This document shows positions 53,961 to 64,000 of a stretch of 64,000 bases of DNA, piece after piece. Made by a program: the position numbers and the translations under genes. The number at the start of each line of letters is the position of its first letter. Position 1 is the first letter of the stretch. The DNA lies in assembly GCF_001427825.1 (NCBI RefSeq), contig NZ_LMGT01000008.1:1-64000 (forward strand). Reading direction: 5' to 3'. A model generated the notes under the pieces. The model searched no databases. It saw only the letters and a list, made by a program, of their open reading frames with translations, and was not told where the DNA came from. Origin of the DNA: Brevundimonas sp. Root608 (GTDB lineage Bacteria > Pseudomonadota > Alphaproteobacteria > Caulobacterales > Caulobacteraceae).

Positions 53961-55354
53961 GCCGCTCGCCCGAGCCGGGGCGCAGCTCCGCCGCCCGCGG
54001 TCGCCGCATGGCGGACAAGGCAAGGGCCGGAACCCGGCCGCCGCGCCCGCCCAGGGTCGAGGTCCATGACGACAGCCCCGACATCGGCGTCGAGGCGCGG
54101 ATCGCGGCCGGCGTCCTGCTCAACGCCGCCCTCGAAGGGCGGGGCGGGCTGGATGCGGCCCTGTCGTTCCGGGAGGTTTCCAGCCTGCCGGGGCCGGACC
54201 GGGCCTTCGCCCGCGCCGTGGCCATGGCGGCGCTGCGGCGGCTGGGCGAGATCGACCAGATCCTTGACCGCAAGCTGCAGAAGGGCCCGCCGCTGGCGGT
54301 GCGCACCATCCTGCGCGTCGCCCTGGCCCAGATGCTGATCCTCGAGACGCCGGCCTTCGCGGCGGTGTCGACGGCGGTCAAGCTGGCCGAGCGCGAGCCC
54401 AAGACGCGGCCCTACAAGAACCTGGTCAACGCCGTCCTGCGCGGCATCGACCGCGAAGGGCCCGGCCTGACGACGGCCGAGAGCAACCTGCCCGAATGGC
54501 TGGCCGCCCGCTGGCGGGCCGCCTATGGCGAGCCGGCGCTGGTCGGCCTGGCCCTGGCCGCCCGCGAGGAGCCGGCGACGGACCTGAGCGTCAAGCCGGA
54601 CGTCGAGGCGGCGGCGGTCGCGGAAGCGGTCGAGGGCGAGGTCCTGCCCGGGGGCTCGATCCGCACCGGTCTCAGGGGCGATGTCGCCGCCTGGCCGGGC
54701 TTCGAGGACGGCGTCTGGTGGGTCCAGGACGCGGCGGCGGCCGTGCCCGGCCGGCTGCTGGCCCCGAAGGCCGGCGAGACCGTCATCGACCTGTGCGCCG
54801 CCCCGGGGGGCAAGACGCTGCAACTGGCGGCCTCGGGCGCCAGCGTGGTGGCGCTGGACCGGTCGGCGGTGCGGCTGAAGCGGCTGACCGAAAATCTGCA
54901 GCGGACCGGCCTGAACTCCGAGGTCGTGACCACGCCCGCCGAGGACTGGGACGACCCGCGCACCTTCGACGCCGTCCTGCTGGACGCGCCCTGCACCGCC
55001 ACCGGCACCTTCCGGCGCAACCCCGAAGTCCTGCGCGCCACCAAGCCCGCCGACGTCGCCAAACTGGCCGATGTGCAGCACCGGCTGCTGGACGCCGCCG
55101 CCGAACGGGTCAAGCCGGGCGGACGGCTGGTCTATTGCGTCTGTTCGCTGGAGCGCGAGGAGGGCGAGACCCAGATCATCGCCTTCCTGCGCCGGAACCC
55201 GGCGTTCAGGACGGCGCCCGCCGTCCCCGCCGAGGTCGGCGCGCCCGACGAAGCACTCACTTCCGAGGGCTGGCTGCGCATCCTGCCGTCGATGTGGGCG
55301 GAAAAGGGCGGGCTGGACGGCTTCTTCATCGCCCGTCTGGACCGGGTCGGCTGA
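53957..55354 (+). CDS. rsmB: 16S rRNA (cytosine-967-C5)-methyltransferase RsmB-like
   Basis: A 465-residue enzyme with an N-terminal NusB-like RNA-binding domain (ARIAAGVLLNAALEG, YKNLVNAVLRGI) and a C-terminal methyltransferase: VIDLCAAPGGKTLQLAA binds SAM, DAPCTATGTFRRNP and VCSLEREEGE carry the two catalytic Cys. The GTG at 53957 overlaps the kup stop (GTGA); ATG at 54008 is an alternative. Confidence 0.92.
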   Translation: MSRSPEPGRSSAARGRRMADKARAGTRPPRPPRVEVHDDSPDIGVEARIAAGVLLNAALEGRGGLDAALSFREVSSLPGPDRAFARAVAMAALRRLGEIDQILDRKLQKGPPLAVRTILRVALAQMLILETPAFAAVSTAVKLAEREPKTRPYKNLVNAVLRGIDREGPGLTTAESNLPEWLAARWRAAYGEPALVGLALAAREEPATDLSVKPDVEAAAVAEAVEGEVLPGGSIRTGLRGDVAAWPGFEDGVWWVQDAAAAVPGRLLAPKAGETVIDLCAAPGGKTLQLAASGASVVALDRSAVRLKRLTENLQRTGLNSEVVTTPAEDWDDPRTFDAVLLDAPCTATGTFRRNPEVLRATKPADVAKLADVQHRLLDAAAERVKPGGRLVYCVCSLEREEGETQIIAFLRRNPAFRTAPAVPAEVGAPDEALTSEGWLRILPSMWAEKGGLDGFFIARLDRVG

Positions 55355-55405
55355 GATCGGGCGGATCGAGACTCCCGCCTCTCCCGGCCCGCGACTCCCG
55401 GAGCG

Positions 55406-56092
55406 TCATTCCGGCCCGTGCAGCACCGTGTAGGTGACTGGCGTCCGCACGGTGAACCCGAGCGTCTCATACAGGGTGATGGTCGCGGTATTGGCGGCAT
55501 AGGCGTGCAGGAAGGCCTGTTCGCCGCGTTCGAGGATGCGCTGCGTCACCACCCGCATCAGGGCGCTGGCGTAGCCATGGCCGCGGTGGTCGGGATGGGT
55601 GCAGACGCCCGACACCTCGGTGAAGCCCGTCGGCCGCATCCGTTCCCCGGCCATGGCGATCAGCCGACCGTCCCGTTTCACGCCGATGAATTCGCCGAGC
55701 TGGTGGGTCTTCTCGAAGAAGGGACCCGGGACAGTCAGGGTCGCCAGCGCCAGCATCTCGCCGGCGTCGGCCTCGCCCAGAGGCTCGAAGGCGATGTCCC
55801 GCCCGCCCGCCGTCAAGGCCGAGGCCGTCATCTGCACGCACAGCGCGGCCGATCGGACGCGGCAGCCCGAGGGCGGGGGCATGTCGCCCGCCTCCACCAG
55901 CCCCATCCCGTTGGGCGACGTATTGAGAGCCGCCAGCGCCGCCTGGCTCTCCGGCGAGGCGTCGGCGGCCGCGCCGAACAGGGCCCAGGCCGGATCGAAC
56001 CGCAGCGCCCGCGCATCGCCGAGCGCCAGATCGGCCTGGCGGCTGGTCAGGGTGCTCCAGACCGGGCGATCCAACGGATGGGCAGGGCTCAT
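55406..56092 (-). CDS. GNAT-family N-acetyltransferase (FR47-like)
   Basis: A 228-residue acetyltransferase whose C-terminal half has the acetyl-CoA loop VCTHPDHRGHGYASALM followed by AYAANTATITLYETLGF. The N-terminal half, about 110 residues, is a degenerate extension. Substrate unknown. Convergent with rsmB. Confidence 0.85.
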   Translation of the reverse strand: MSPAHPLDRPVWSTLTSRQADLALGDARALRFDPAWALFGAAADASPESQAALAALNTSPNGMGLVEAGDMPPPSGCRVRSAALCVQMTASALTAGGRDIAFEPLGEADAGEMLALATLTVPGPFFEKTHQLGEFIGVKRDGRLIAMAGERMRPTGFTEVSGVCTHPDHRGHGYASALMRVVTQRILERGEQAFLHAYAANTATITLYETLGFTVRTPVTYTVLHGPE

Positions 56093-56160
56093 CGGCCTTG
56101 TCTAGCGCAAGCGCGACGGTCCGCCAGAGGGACCGGAAAGGCGGGGTCCGAAAGCCGCCG

Positions 56161-57207
56161 TCAGGCGCGCCAGAAGCCGACGATCCTCTTGACCTCGTCG
56201 ACCACCGGATCGGCGATGGCGGCGGCGCGTTCGGCGCCGTCCCTGAGCACCCGGTCGATCTCGGCCGTATCGGCCATCAGCCGGCGCATCTCGGCGGTCA
56301 CCGGGGCCATGGAGGCGACGGCGAGGTCGGCCAGCCTCGGCTTGAAGGCGCCGAAGCCCTGGCCGGCGTATTCGGCCAGCACGGCCTCGCGGCTCATGTC
56401 GGCCAGGGCGGCGTAGATGGTGACGAGGTTCTTCGCCTCGGCGCGGCCCTCGAGGCCTTCGAGGGTCTCCGGCAGCGGATCCGGATCGGTGCGGGCCTTG
56501 CGGATCTTGGCCGTGATCGCATCGGCGTCGTCGGTCAGATTGATGCGCGACTGGTCCGAAGGATCGGACTTGGACATCTTGGCCATGCCGTCGCGCAGGC
56601 TCATGACCCGCGGCGCCGGCCCCTGGGTCAGGGGCTCGGGCAGGGGGAAGAAGCCCGGGGCGCTGAAGTCGGTGTTGAACTTCTGGGCGATGTCGCGGGT
56701 CAGCTCGAGGTGCTGTTTCTGGTCCTCGCCGGTCGGCACCTCGGTGGCCTTGTAGAGCAGGATGTCGGCCGCCTGGAGCACCGGATAGGTATAGAGGCCG
56801 ACGGACGAGCGTTCCTTGTGCTTGCCCGACTTCTCCTTGAACTGGGTCATGCGATCGAGCCAGCCGAGGCGGGCGACGCAGTTGAGGATCCAGGCCAGCT
56901 CGGAATGGGCGCGCACCGCCGATTGGGGCCAGATGATCGACCGGGACGGATCGAGGCCGGACGCCAGATAGGCGGCGGCGATCTCGCGCGTCTGGGCGGT
57001 CAGCAGGGCCGGGTCCTGCCAGACGGTGATGGCGTGCAGGTCGGCGACGAACAGGAAACAGGGCGCGCCGCTGTCCTGCAGCTGGGTGAACCGCTTCAGG
57101 GCCCCCAGATAGTTGCCCAGATGCAGGGCGCCGGAGGCCTGGATGCCCGACAGGACACGGCGCGGGCCGGTGTAGGCGGGAGCGGCGGCGGGGGAGGCGT
57201 CGGTCAT
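56161..57207 (-). CDS. trpS: Tryptophanyl-tRNA synthetase
   Basis: A 348-residue class I synthetase charging tRNA-Trp. [18 protein letters not shown] contains the HIGH equivalent HLGN and [15 protein letters not shown] the KMSKS loop. ATG at 57207 ([10 protein letters not shown]) was chosen; the open frame upstream runs into murJ. It is last in the series mutS-glnD-murJ-trpS. Confidence 0.97.
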   Translation of the reverse strand: MTDASPAAAPAYTGPRRVLSGIQASGALHLGNYLGALKRFTQLQDSGAPCFLFVADLHAITVWQDPALLTAQTREIAAAYLASGLDPSRSIIWPQSAVRAHSELAWILNCVARLGWLDRMTQFKEKSGKHKERSSVGLYTYPVLQAADILLYKATEVPTGEDQKQHLELTRDIAQKFNTDFSAPGFFPLPEPLTQGPAPRVMSLRDGMAKMSKSDPSDQSRINLTDDADAITAKIRKARTDPDPLPETLEGLEGRAEAKNLVTIYAALADMSREAVLAEYAGQGFGAFKPRLADLAVASMAPVTAEMRRLMADTAEIDRVLRDGAERAAAIADPVVDEVKRIVGFWRA

Positions 57208-57248
57208 GTCGAGGCGCAATGCCCGACCGTCGCCCAAGGAGCAAGCCG

Positions 57249-58958
57249 TTACTTGCCTGTCCGCCGCAGCAGGCCCTTCACTTCCGCCGGCGTGATCGCC
57301 CGGGTGGCGAAGGCCAGACCGATGTAGGCCAGACCCCCGGCGGCGGTGACCAGCAGCAGGGCGGCCTCCTTGGCGCCGACGCCGATGCCGATGGCGCCGA
57401 GGATATCGGCCACCGGCGCCTCGATCCGCGACCGGCCGGCGGCGGCGAGGCCGACGACCAGCGCCAGACCGGCGGCCGACAGGCCGATGCGGGCCAGGCG
57501 CGCCAGAGCCTGGGGGCCGGGCCGGTAGAGCCCGCGGCGCCAGAGGGTCGCGGCCAGCAGGATCACATTGGTCCAGGCGGCGGCGGACACCGCCGCGGCG
57601 ATGCCGGCTATGCCCCAGCCGAGGTTGAACAGCCCGATGGCCAGGGCTGCGTTCACCGCCACGGAGATGAGGGCGAAATTCATCGGCGTCCGGGTGTCGC
57701 GCCGGGCGAAGAAGGCGGGCGCGAGGATGCGGATCAGGACGAAGGCGGGCACGCCCCAGCCGAACTGGAACAGGGCGCGGGCCGTATTGACGGCGTCCAC
57801 CTGCAGGAAGGCGCCCCGGGTGAACAGGGCGTCGATCAGGAAATAGGGCATGGCCATCAGCGCCGCTGCGGCCGGCAGCGTCAGGGCCATGGACAGGATC
57901 AGGGCCTCGTCCATCGAGGCCTGTTGCTGGCCGTGATCCTGCGACGCCACGGCGCGGGACAGGCGCGGCAGAAGGGCGATGCCGATGGCGACGCCGACCA
58001 GGCCCAGCGGCAGCTGGTACAGCCGGTCGGCCGTGGCCAGCCAGGTCCGTCCGCCGGCGACGAAGCTGGACAGGTTGCCCGAGATGAAGACGTTGATCTG
58101 GGTCGCGGAGTTGCCGATGGCGGCCGGAATCGCGGTGATGATGATGGCTTTCACCGCCGGCGTCAGCCGCGGCAGGGCCAGACGGATGTCGGCGCCCGCC
58201 CGGCGCGCAGCCCACCAGCACAGGCCGGCCTGCGAAATTCCGGCGACGAGCACGGCCCAGGAGGCGGCATAGGCCGCGCCGATCTGGCCGCCCTGGGCCG
58301 GGATCACCGCGACCAGCATGATGAGGTTGAGCAGGACCGGATAGGCGCCCGAGACGATGAACCGTCCGCGCGCGTTCAGCACGCCGCTGAGCAGGGCCGC
58401 CACCGCCATGCAGGGCAGGTAGGGCATGGTGATCTGGGTCAGGACCACCGCCAGCTTGAAGCGCGCCGGATCGTCGAGGAAGCCGACGTTGATCACGGCC
58501 ATCAGCCACGGCATGGCCAGCTGGGCGACAATGGTCAGCGCCAGGGTGGCGAAGGCCACCGCCGCCAGGGCGTCCGTGGCGATCTTGTCCGCCACCGCCT
58601 CGCCCTCGGTCTCCAGGGTCTTGGCGTAGGCCGGCACGAAGGCGGCGGCGAAGGCGCCTTCGGCGAAGATGCGGCGGAACAGGTTGGGGAAGTTCAGGGC
58701 GGTGTTGTAGGCGTCCGCCGCCGGTCCGACCGAGGCGCCCAGGGCCGCCGAGATGACGATGTCGCGGGCGAAGCCGGCGAAGCGGCTGACGAGGGTCAGG
58801 CCGCTGAAGATCGCCGACGACCGCATCATGCCGCCGCCCTTGCGCGAGGTGGTGGCCGAGGCCGGCGGCTGAACCATCGGATCGGTTATGGCCGTGGCTG
58901 AAGGCACAGGCGGCGCGGCCTCGATCGGTTGGGCTTCAGGGTCGATCTTTTTGGCCAT
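57249..58958 (-). CDS. murJ: Lipid II flippase MurJ
   Basis: A 569-residue, 14-helix inner-membrane flippase that exposes lipid II for peptidoglycan assembly. [21 protein letters not shown] and [22 protein letters not shown] are MurJ signatures, with conserved Arg residues in the central cavity helices. A hydrophilic Pro-rich N-terminal stretch of about 40 residues precedes helix 1. 9 bp after glnD. Confidence 0.95.
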   Translation of the reverse strand: MAKKIDPEAQPIEAAPPVPSATAITDPMVQPPASATTSRKGGGMMRSSAIFSGLTLVSRFAGFARDIVISAALGASVGPAADAYNTALNFPNLFRRIFAEGAFAAAFVPAYAKTLETEGEAVADKIATDALAAVAFATLALTIVAQLAMPWLMAVINVGFLDDPARFKLAVVLTQITMPYLPCMAVAALLSGVLNARGRFIVSGAYPVLLNLIMLVAVIPAQGGQIGAAYAASWAVLVAGISQAGLCWWAARRAGADIRLALPRLTPAVKAIIITAIPAAIGNSATQINVFISGNLSSFVAGGRTWLATADRLYQLPLGLVGVAIGIALLPRLSRAVASQDHGQQQASMDEALILSMALTLPAAAALMAMPYFLIDALFTRGAFLQVDAVNTARALFQFGWGVPAFVLIRILAPAFFARRDTRTPMNFALISVAVNAALAIGLFNLGWGIAGIAAAVSAAAWTNVILLAATLWRRGLYRPGPQALARLARIGLSAAGLALVVGLAAAGRSRIEAPVADILGAIGIGVGAKEAALLLVTAAGGLAYIGLAFATRAITPAEVKGLLRRTGK

Positions 58959-58967
58959 GTCAGCGCC

Positions 58968-61658
58968 TTAGCGTGGTTCCGGCGCGCGCGATACGGGCTC
59001 TTGAGCCGAGCGGCGGCGACCGACTTCGGAGACGTCGCGCAGGCTGGCCCGAACGGGGGCCGAGACGCGGTGGCCGCCCCGCTCGGTGAAGTCCAGGACG
59101 GTTTCCAGATCGGCGCGCAGCGCGTCCAGCTTTGGCCCCGGCTTCGGCTTTCTGCCCGCCGCGTCGGTGACATAGAAGCTGTCGACCGCGCGCTCGCCGA
59201 AGCCGGCGATATGGGCCGAACGGATCGAAAGGCGGTGGATGGCGAAGGCCCGGGCCAGGTCGGCCAGCAGGCCGGGGCGGTCGGCGCCCGACACCTCGAC
59301 CACGGCGGCGGTGGGGCTTTCGTCCAGATCGACCATGGCCGTGGGCCGCACGTCGAAGGCGGCGCGGCGCGGATTGGGCGGGGCGACCGGCGGCGGCGCC
59401 GTGGGAACGCCGCCGCGCGCCGCCGTCTCAAGCCCCTCGATCAGCCGGGTCAGTCGGCGCGGCTCGGCCTGGCCGTAGGGAGCGCCGCCCCCGTCCTGAA
59501 GCTCGAACACGTCCAGAGCCGTGCCGTCGGGGGCAGTGGCGACACGCGCGCCGACGACGTCTGCCCCGGCGGCGGCGAGGGCGTCGGCGAGATCGACGAA
59601 CAGGCCCGGTCGGTCGCGGGCGGCGACGGCGACGCGGGTGGCGGCGCGCTCATCCTCCCCGCTCTCCTCGACCGTCAAGGCCTCGGCGGCGGCGCCGTCG
59701 GCGCGGGCGCGGGCGACCAGTGCGGGATAGTCGTCCAGCGGATCGGCGTGGGTGACGTCCTCGCCCCGGAACACGCCCTCGGTGCGCAGATAGAGGTCGC
59801 GGATGAGATTGCCCTTCCAGGCGTTCCAGACGCCGGGCCCGACGGCGCGGATGTCGGCCACGGTCAGGATCAGCAGGGTCCGCAGCCGCTCGGGGTCGCC
59901 GACCAGCCGGGTGAAGGCGCGGACCGTCGCCGGGTCCGAGACGTCGCGCTTCTGGGCGTAGTCGCTGAGGGCCAGGTGGTTGCGCACGAGCCAGACCACG
60001 AACTCGGTGCGGCGCGGGTCGAGGCCCAGCCGGTCGCAGGCGCGGCGCGCGGCGATGGCCCCGTCTTCCAGCTGGCCGCGGTCGCCGCCCTTGCCGACGT
60101 CGTGCAGCAACATGGCCAGCATCAGGGCCTCGAAATCGTCGATGCGGTGGACGATCTCGGTCGAGGACGGATGGTCCGCCTTGAGCTTGCCGCGCCAGAT
60201 GTCGTTGATGATGCCGATGGCCTGCAGCGTGTGCTCGTCGACCGTATAGGCGTGGTACATGTTGAACTGGGTCTGACCGACGATCCGCCCCCATTCGGGC
60301 AGGAACCGGCCCAGCAGGCCGGTCTCGTTCATCAGCGTCAGGACGCGGTAGGGGCGCTGGCCGTGGGCCAGGATGTCGAGGAAGGCGCGGGTGGCCTCGG
60401 GGTCGCGGCGCAGCGACGGGGTCACCAGCGACAGCGACCGGCTGACGGCCGAGAAGGCGTCGGGGTGCAGGTCCAGATCGTGTTCGTCCGCCGTGCGGAA
60501 CAGCATCAGCAACTTTTCAGGCGCGGCGGCGAAGACCTCGGGGCCTGTGACCGACAGGCGGCCGGCGTCCTCGGTGAAGCCCTCGACGCCGAGCTTGCGT
60601 TTGCGGCCCGGGATCAGGCGCGACAGGCTCATGGTCGGCTTCTGCTGGCGCGCCTCCAGCTTGGCCGACATGGCGCGGGTCAGGGCGCCGACGTCGCGAG
60701 CGACGAGGAAATACCGGCGCATGAAACGCTCGACCGCCGGCTCGTCGCCGCGTCCGCGCCAGCCCATGCGGCGGGCCACCTCGGGCTGGAGGTCGAACGT
60801 CAGCTTTTCCTCTGCCCGCCCGGCCGTCAGGTGCAGATGCGCCCGGGTGCGCCAGAGAAAGTCGAAGGCTTCCTCGAAGGTCCGGCGTTCGCGGGCGGTC
60901 AGCAGGTCGTCCAGCACCCGGGCGCCCAGCGGGCTTTCGGGGGCCAGGGAGCGGGCGATCCAGAACAGGGTGTTGAGGTCGCGCAGGCCGCCCTTGCCGT
61001 CCTTGACGTTGGGCTCGACGCGATAGCGGACGGCGCCGGATTTCTGGTGGCGCAGGTCGCGCTCCACCAGTTTGGCGGCGATGAAGGGGCGGGGATCGGC
61101 CCGCGTCACGAAGGTCCGGAAGCGGGCGATGAAGTCCTGGGCCAGACGGTCGTCGCCGGCCAGGGGCCGCGCCTCCAGCAGGGTGGTGCGGATCACCATG
61201 TCGGACTTCGCCAGCGCCAGGCATTCGTCGATCGACCGCGCCGACTGGCCGACCTTCACGCCCAGGTCCCACAGGACGTAGAGCATGAATTCGATCACCT
61301 GTTCGGTCCGCGGGATGGGTTTCCACGGACGCAGGAACAGCAGGTCCAGGTCCGAGAAGGGCGCCAGCACGCCCCGGCCGTAGCCGCCCACCGCGATCAG
61401 GCTGAGCCGCTCGGCCTCGGTCGGATTGTGGGCGGGATAGAGGGTCTCGGTGGTGAAGCGCCAAAGGGCGATCAGCAGCTCGTCGGCGGCGAGGGAATAG
61501 AGCCGGGCCACCTCGACGCCCTCGCCCCCGGCGTCGAGGCGGCGGGCGGCGCGGGATTGGGCGGCGGCGTAGCTTTCGCGCAGGATTTCGGCGACCGCCT
61601 TGCGCACATCGGGGGCGGACGCGGCGTCAACCAGCCGGTCGTCGAGGGCGGGGGTCAC
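58968..61658 (-). CDS. glnD: PII uridylyltransferase/uridylyl-removing enzyme
   Basis: An 896-residue nitrogen sensor that uridylylates and deuridylylates PII. The nucleotidyltransferase site is GGYGRG (91-96) with Asp103 and Asp105. The HD domain for removal is in YHAYTVDEHTLQAIG and MLLHDVGKGGDRGQ. Two C-terminal ACT domains sense glutamine ([38 protein letters not shown]). The GTG at 61658 overlaps the mutS stop (GTGA); longer starts lie inside mutS. Confidence 0.95.
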   Translation of the reverse strand: MTPALDDRLVDAASAPDVRKAVAEILRESYAAAQSRAARRLDAGGEGVEVARLYSLAADELLIALWRFTTETLYPAHNPTEAERLSLIAVGGYGRGVLAPFSDLDLLFLRPWKPIPRTEQVIEFMLYVLWDLGVKVGQSARSIDECLALAKSDMVIRTTLLEARPLAGDDRLAQDFIARFRTFVTRADPRPFIAAKLVERDLRHQKSGAVRYRVEPNVKDGKGGLRDLNTLFWIARSLAPESPLGARVLDDLLTARERRTFEEAFDFLWRTRAHLHLTAGRAEEKLTFDLQPEVARRMGWRGRGDEPAVERFMRRYFLVARDVGALTRAMSAKLEARQQKPTMSLSRLIPGRKRKLGVEGFTEDAGRLSVTGPEVFAAAPEKLLMLFRTADEHDLDLHPDAFSAVSRSLSLVTPSLRRDPEATRAFLDILAHGQRPYRVLTLMNETGLLGRFLPEWGRIVGQTQFNMYHAYTVDEHTLQAIGIINDIWRGKLKADHPSSTEIVHRIDDFEALMLAMLLHDVGKGGDRGQLEDGAIAARRACDRLGLDPRRTEFVVWLVRNHLALSDYAQKRDVSDPATVRAFTRLVGDPERLRTLLILTVADIRAVGPGVWNAWKGNLIRDLYLRTEGVFRGEDVTHADPLDDYPALVARARADGAAAEALTVEESGEDERAATRVAVAARDRPGLFVDLADALAAAGADVVGARVATAPDGTALDVFELQDGGGAPYGQAEPRRLTRLIEGLETAARGGVPTAPPPVAPPNPRRAAFDVRPTAMVDLDESPTAAVVEVSGADRPGLLADLARAFAIHRLSIRSAHIAGFGERAVDSFYVTDAAGRKPKPGPKLDALRADLETVLDFTERGGHRVSAPVRASLRDVSEVGRRRSAQEPVSRAPEPR

Positions 61659-64000
61659 CGGCGGCCCAGACCCTTCAGCCGGTACAGGGCCTCGAGCGCC
61701 TCGCGCGGGGACAGTTCGTCGGGTTCGATGGCCTGAAGCGCGTCCTCGACGGCGGACGAACGCGGGGGCGGCGGGGCCTCCGCCATGGCGAACAGGGGCA
61801 GGTCGTCGAGGCTGATCGCGGCGCCCTTCTCGCCCTCCAGACGTTCCAGCACCTCGCGGGCGCGGCTGACGACGGCGGCGGGGACGCCGGCCAGTCTGGC
61901 GACCTGGACGCCGTAGCTGCGGTCGGCGGCGCCGGGGGCGGCCTCGTGCAGGAAGACGAGATCGCCGTTCCACTCCTTGGCCACCATGGACAGGTTGCAG
62001 ACGTGGGCCAGCCGCGTCTCGAGTCCCGCCAGCTCGTGATAGTGGGTGGCGAACAGGGTGCGGGCCCGGTTGCGGTCGTGCAGGGCCTCGGCGACGGCCC
62101 AGGCGATGGCGAGGCCGTCATAGGTGGCGGTCCCCCGGCCGATCTCGTCCAGCACCACGAAGCTGCGTTCGGTGGCCTGGGTCAGGATGGCGGCGGTCTC
62201 GACCATCTCGGTCATGAAGGTGGAGCGGCCGCGGGCGAGGTCGTCGCCGGCGCCGACGCGGCTGAACAGCCGGTCGACCACGCCGAGACGCATGGCGCGG
62301 GCGGGCACGAAGGCGCCGGCCTGGGCGAGGACGACCAGCAGGGCATTCTGGCGCAGGAAGGTCGACTTGCCCGCCATGTTCGGGCCGGTCACGATCGACA
62401 GGCGGGCGCAGGCCGCGCCGGAGCCGTCGAGCCGGCAGTTGTTGGGCGTGTACGGATCGCCCTGCGCCTTCACCGCCGCCTCGACCACGGGATGGCGGCC
62501 GGCGGTGACTTCGAAACATGTCGTGTCATCGACGGCCGGGCGGACGGCGCCGACCTCTTCGGCCCATTCGGCGAGGGCGGAATGGGCGTCCAGCTCCGCC
62601 AGAGCCTCGGCCACGGCCTGAAGCGGTTGAGCGAGCGACTGAACCGTTGCGCGCCAGACCTCGAAGGTCTCGCCCTCGATGGCGAGGGCGCGATGGCCGG
62701 CCTGGCTGATCTTCGCATCGAGCTCGGACAGTTCGACGGTGGTGAAGCGGACCTGATTGGCCAGGGTCTGGCGGTGGATGAAGGGGCTCTCGCCGGTCGG
62801 GCGCAGCAGCGGTTCGGCGGCCCTGGCGCTGGTCTCGAGGAAATAGCCCAGCACGGCGTTGTGGCGGATCTTGAACGGCACGCCCGCCTCGGCCACGGCG
62901 CGGGCCTCGAGGTCGGCGACGACGCGGCGGCTGTCGTCGCGCAGGCGGCGGGCCTCTTCCAGCTCGGGACGGTAGCCGGCCGAGACGAAGCCGCCGTCGC
63001 GGGCCAGATGCGGCGGCTCGGCGACCAGACCCTCGGCCAGATCGACCAGAAGGCGGCCGAGATCGGGCGACAGGGTCAGCCGGTCCAGCGCCGCGACGAT
63101 GCGGGCGGGCGGGCCGGTCAGCGGGTCGCGGGCGGGCGGGAACAGGCCGGCTAGTCCCTCGGCGATCGACAGGCCGGTGCGGATGGCGACGAGGTCGCGC
63201 GGTCCGCCGCGGCCCAGCACGAGCCGCGATGTGGCGCGGGCGACGTCCGACGAGGCGCGCAGCCCCTCGCGCAGGTCGCGGCGCAGATCGCGGCGCTCCA
63301 GCAGCCATTCGACGGCGTCGAGGCCGTGGTTGATGGCCGTGGTGTCGCGCAGCGGGCGGGCGATGCGTTCGGCCAGCGCGCGCGCTCCGCCCGAGGTGAC
63401 GGTCCGGTCGATGCAGGCCAGCAGCGACCCTTCGCGCTCGCCGCGCTGGGTGCGGTCGATCTCGAGGCTGAGCCGGGTCGCCGGATCGATGGCGAGGAAG
63501 CCGCTGTCGCCCGAGCGGCGCGGCGGGGACAGGGCGGGAATCTTGCCGGCCTGGGTCGTTTCCAGATAGGCGGCGATCAGGCCCAGGGCCGAGACCTCGG
63601 CCTCCTCGAAGGCGCCGAAGCCGTCCAGCGAGGCGACGCCGTACAGCCGCTCGACCCGGACCCGGGCGCCAACCGGCTCGGCGAGAGCCTGAGGCAGGGC
63701 CTGGACCACGCCGCCGGAGCCGTCGAGCGCGGCCCTGGTCGCCTCGTCCGAGAACAGGCGGTCGGGGACCAGCACTTCGGACGGGCGGAAGGACGCGAGG
63801 GTCGCGCCGAGGTCTTCCAGCGAACAGGCGACGGCGTCGACCGACCCGGCCGACAGCTCGACCACGGCGACGGCGGCGCGGCCCTTGCGGACCGAGACGG
63901 CGGCCAGACGATTGGCCCCGCGCGCGTCCAGCAGACTGTCCTCGGTCAGGGTGCCGGGGGTGACGACGCGGACGATGTCGCGATGGACCACGGCCTTGGA
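61655..64000 (-). CDS. mutS: DNA mismatch repair protein MutS, N-terminus outside window
   Basis: About 781 residues are visible; the gene continues beyond the right edge. It recognises mismatches and recruits MutL. The visible part begins in the mismatch-binding domain (VHRDIVRVVTPGTLTED), has the lever/clamp region, and the ATPase with Walker A TGPNMAGKSTFLRQNALL, ENRARTLFATHYHEL-type and EIGRGTATYDGLAIAWA. The stop is coupled to glnD. Confidence 0.96.
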   Translation of the reverse strand, partial: SKAVVHRDIVRVVTPGTLTEDSLLDARGANRLAAVSVRKGRAAVAVVELSAGSVDAVACSLEDLGATLASFRPSEVLVPDRLFSDEATRAALDGSGGVVQALPQALAEPVGARVRVERLYGVASLDGFGAFEEAEVSALGLIAAYLETTQAGKIPALSPPRRSGDSGFLAIDPATRLSLEIDRTQRGEREGSLLACIDRTVTSGGARALAERIARPLRDTTAINHGLDAVEWLLERRDLRRDLREGLRASSDVARATSRLVLGRGGPRDLVAIRTGLSIAEGLAGLFPPARDPLTGPPARIVAALDRLTLSPDLGRLLVDLAEGLVAEPPHLARDGGFVSAGYRPELEEARRLRDDSRRVVADLEARAVAEAGVPFKIRHNAVLGYFLETSARAAEPLLRPTGESPFIHRQTLANQVRFTTVELSELDAKISQAGHRALAIEGETFEVWRATVQSLAQPLQAVAEALAELDAHSALAEWAEEVGAVRPAVDDTTCFEVTAGRHPVVEAAVKAQGDPYTPNNCRLDGSGAACARLSIVTGPNMAGKSTFLRQNALLVVLAQAGAFVPARAMRLGVVDRLFSRVGAGDDLARGRSTFMTEMVETAAILTQATERSFVVLDEIGRGTATYDGLAIAWAVAEALHDRNRARTLFATHYHELAGLETRLAHVCNLSMVAKEWNGDLVFLHEAAPGAADRSYGVQVARLAGVPAAVVSRAREVLERLEGEKGAAISLDDLPLFAMAEAPPPPRSSAVEDALQAIEPDELSPREALEALYRLKGLGRR

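Noticed and set aside
57207-58509. N-terminal extension of trpS to 58509
   Set aside because: The added region overlaps murJ in another frame and is not synthetase-like; the true start is MTDASP at 57207.
58929-61736. Plus-strand frame of 935 codons antisense to glnD
   Set aside because: Mirror of the strong third-position GC of glnD; no domain character.
61658-61973. N-terminal extension of glnD to 61973
   Set aside because: It lies inside mutS and is Arg/Gly-rich; the GTGA overlap at 61655-61658 gives a normal start.
1-64000. CRISPR array, prophage, transposase or rRNA/tRNA genes
   Set aside because: No regular spacer array, no phage structural genes or integrase, no transposase reading frame and no tRNA-like cloverleaf or rRNA sequence was seen.

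Overview
The window is a very GC-rich, densely packed piece of an alphaproteobacterial chromosome. Gene content and order point to Caulobacterales, most likely Brevundimonas or a close relative. The pointers are a PPDK-regulator/hemE pair flanking a non-coding gap with a perfect CtrA box and DnaA-box-like sites (the position of the Caulobacter origin, Cori), a hemE-hemH-hemJ-rho-mnmE-mnmG-rsmG-parA-parB series carrying four parS palindromes, and NtrZ-like, CenR-like and CC0125/CC1285-type proteins. The genus is inferred; no database search was possible. No rRNA, tRNA, CRISPR array, prophage or complete insertion sequence was found.

Layout. 1-6339: genes transcribed leftward away from the origin (mltA, Tim44-like, dnaQ, coaE, aroE, maf, PPDK regulator), with secB on the plus strand. 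6340-6823: predicted replication origin. 6824-17346: rightward block with haem synthesis (hemE/hemH/hemJ), transcription termination (rho), tRNA and rRNA modification (mnmE, mnmG, rsmG) and chromosome partitioning (parA, parB, four parS sites at 11047-15589). 17515-22163: leftward leuS-lptE-holA and a DUF3576 lipoprotein. 22499-31070: ntrZ-like, ThiE-like, yggS, cenR plus a coupled unknown gene, xthA, lolA, ftsK and a UbiH-type monooxygenase. 31118-38590: Trm112-like, LON-substrate-domain, thioredoxin-TPR, heparinase-like, rpe, osmC-like, hydrolase, purH. 38777-49604: accessory-looking region with an atypical NRAMP transporter, ProXp-like editing protein, DUF6065, lipoprotein, LysE exporter, three tandem secreted paralogues, argG, htpX, an SdhAF4-like factor, two Tyr/Gly-rich secreted proteins and pyrF. 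49691-64000: marC, Rrf2-SDR pair, kup-rsmB, GNAT, and the conserved series mutS-glnD-murJ-trpS, with mutS cut by the window end.

How it works together. Genes on both sides of 6340-6823 mostly run away from it, as expected around an origin. parABS next to it would segregate the new origins, FtsK handles the terminus and division, and CenR and NtrZ are envelope/nitrogen signalling parts. Many gene pairs are translationally coupled by ATGA, GTGA or TGATG overlaps.

The least ordinary features are a mosaic two-hairpin intergenic repeat whose terminal hairpin buries the ribosome binding sites of mnmE and rsmG, a 23-nt-period tandem element found at two distant loci, the three tandem secreted paralogues, and a secreted protein with an alternating Asn-Val/Ala-Ser tract.
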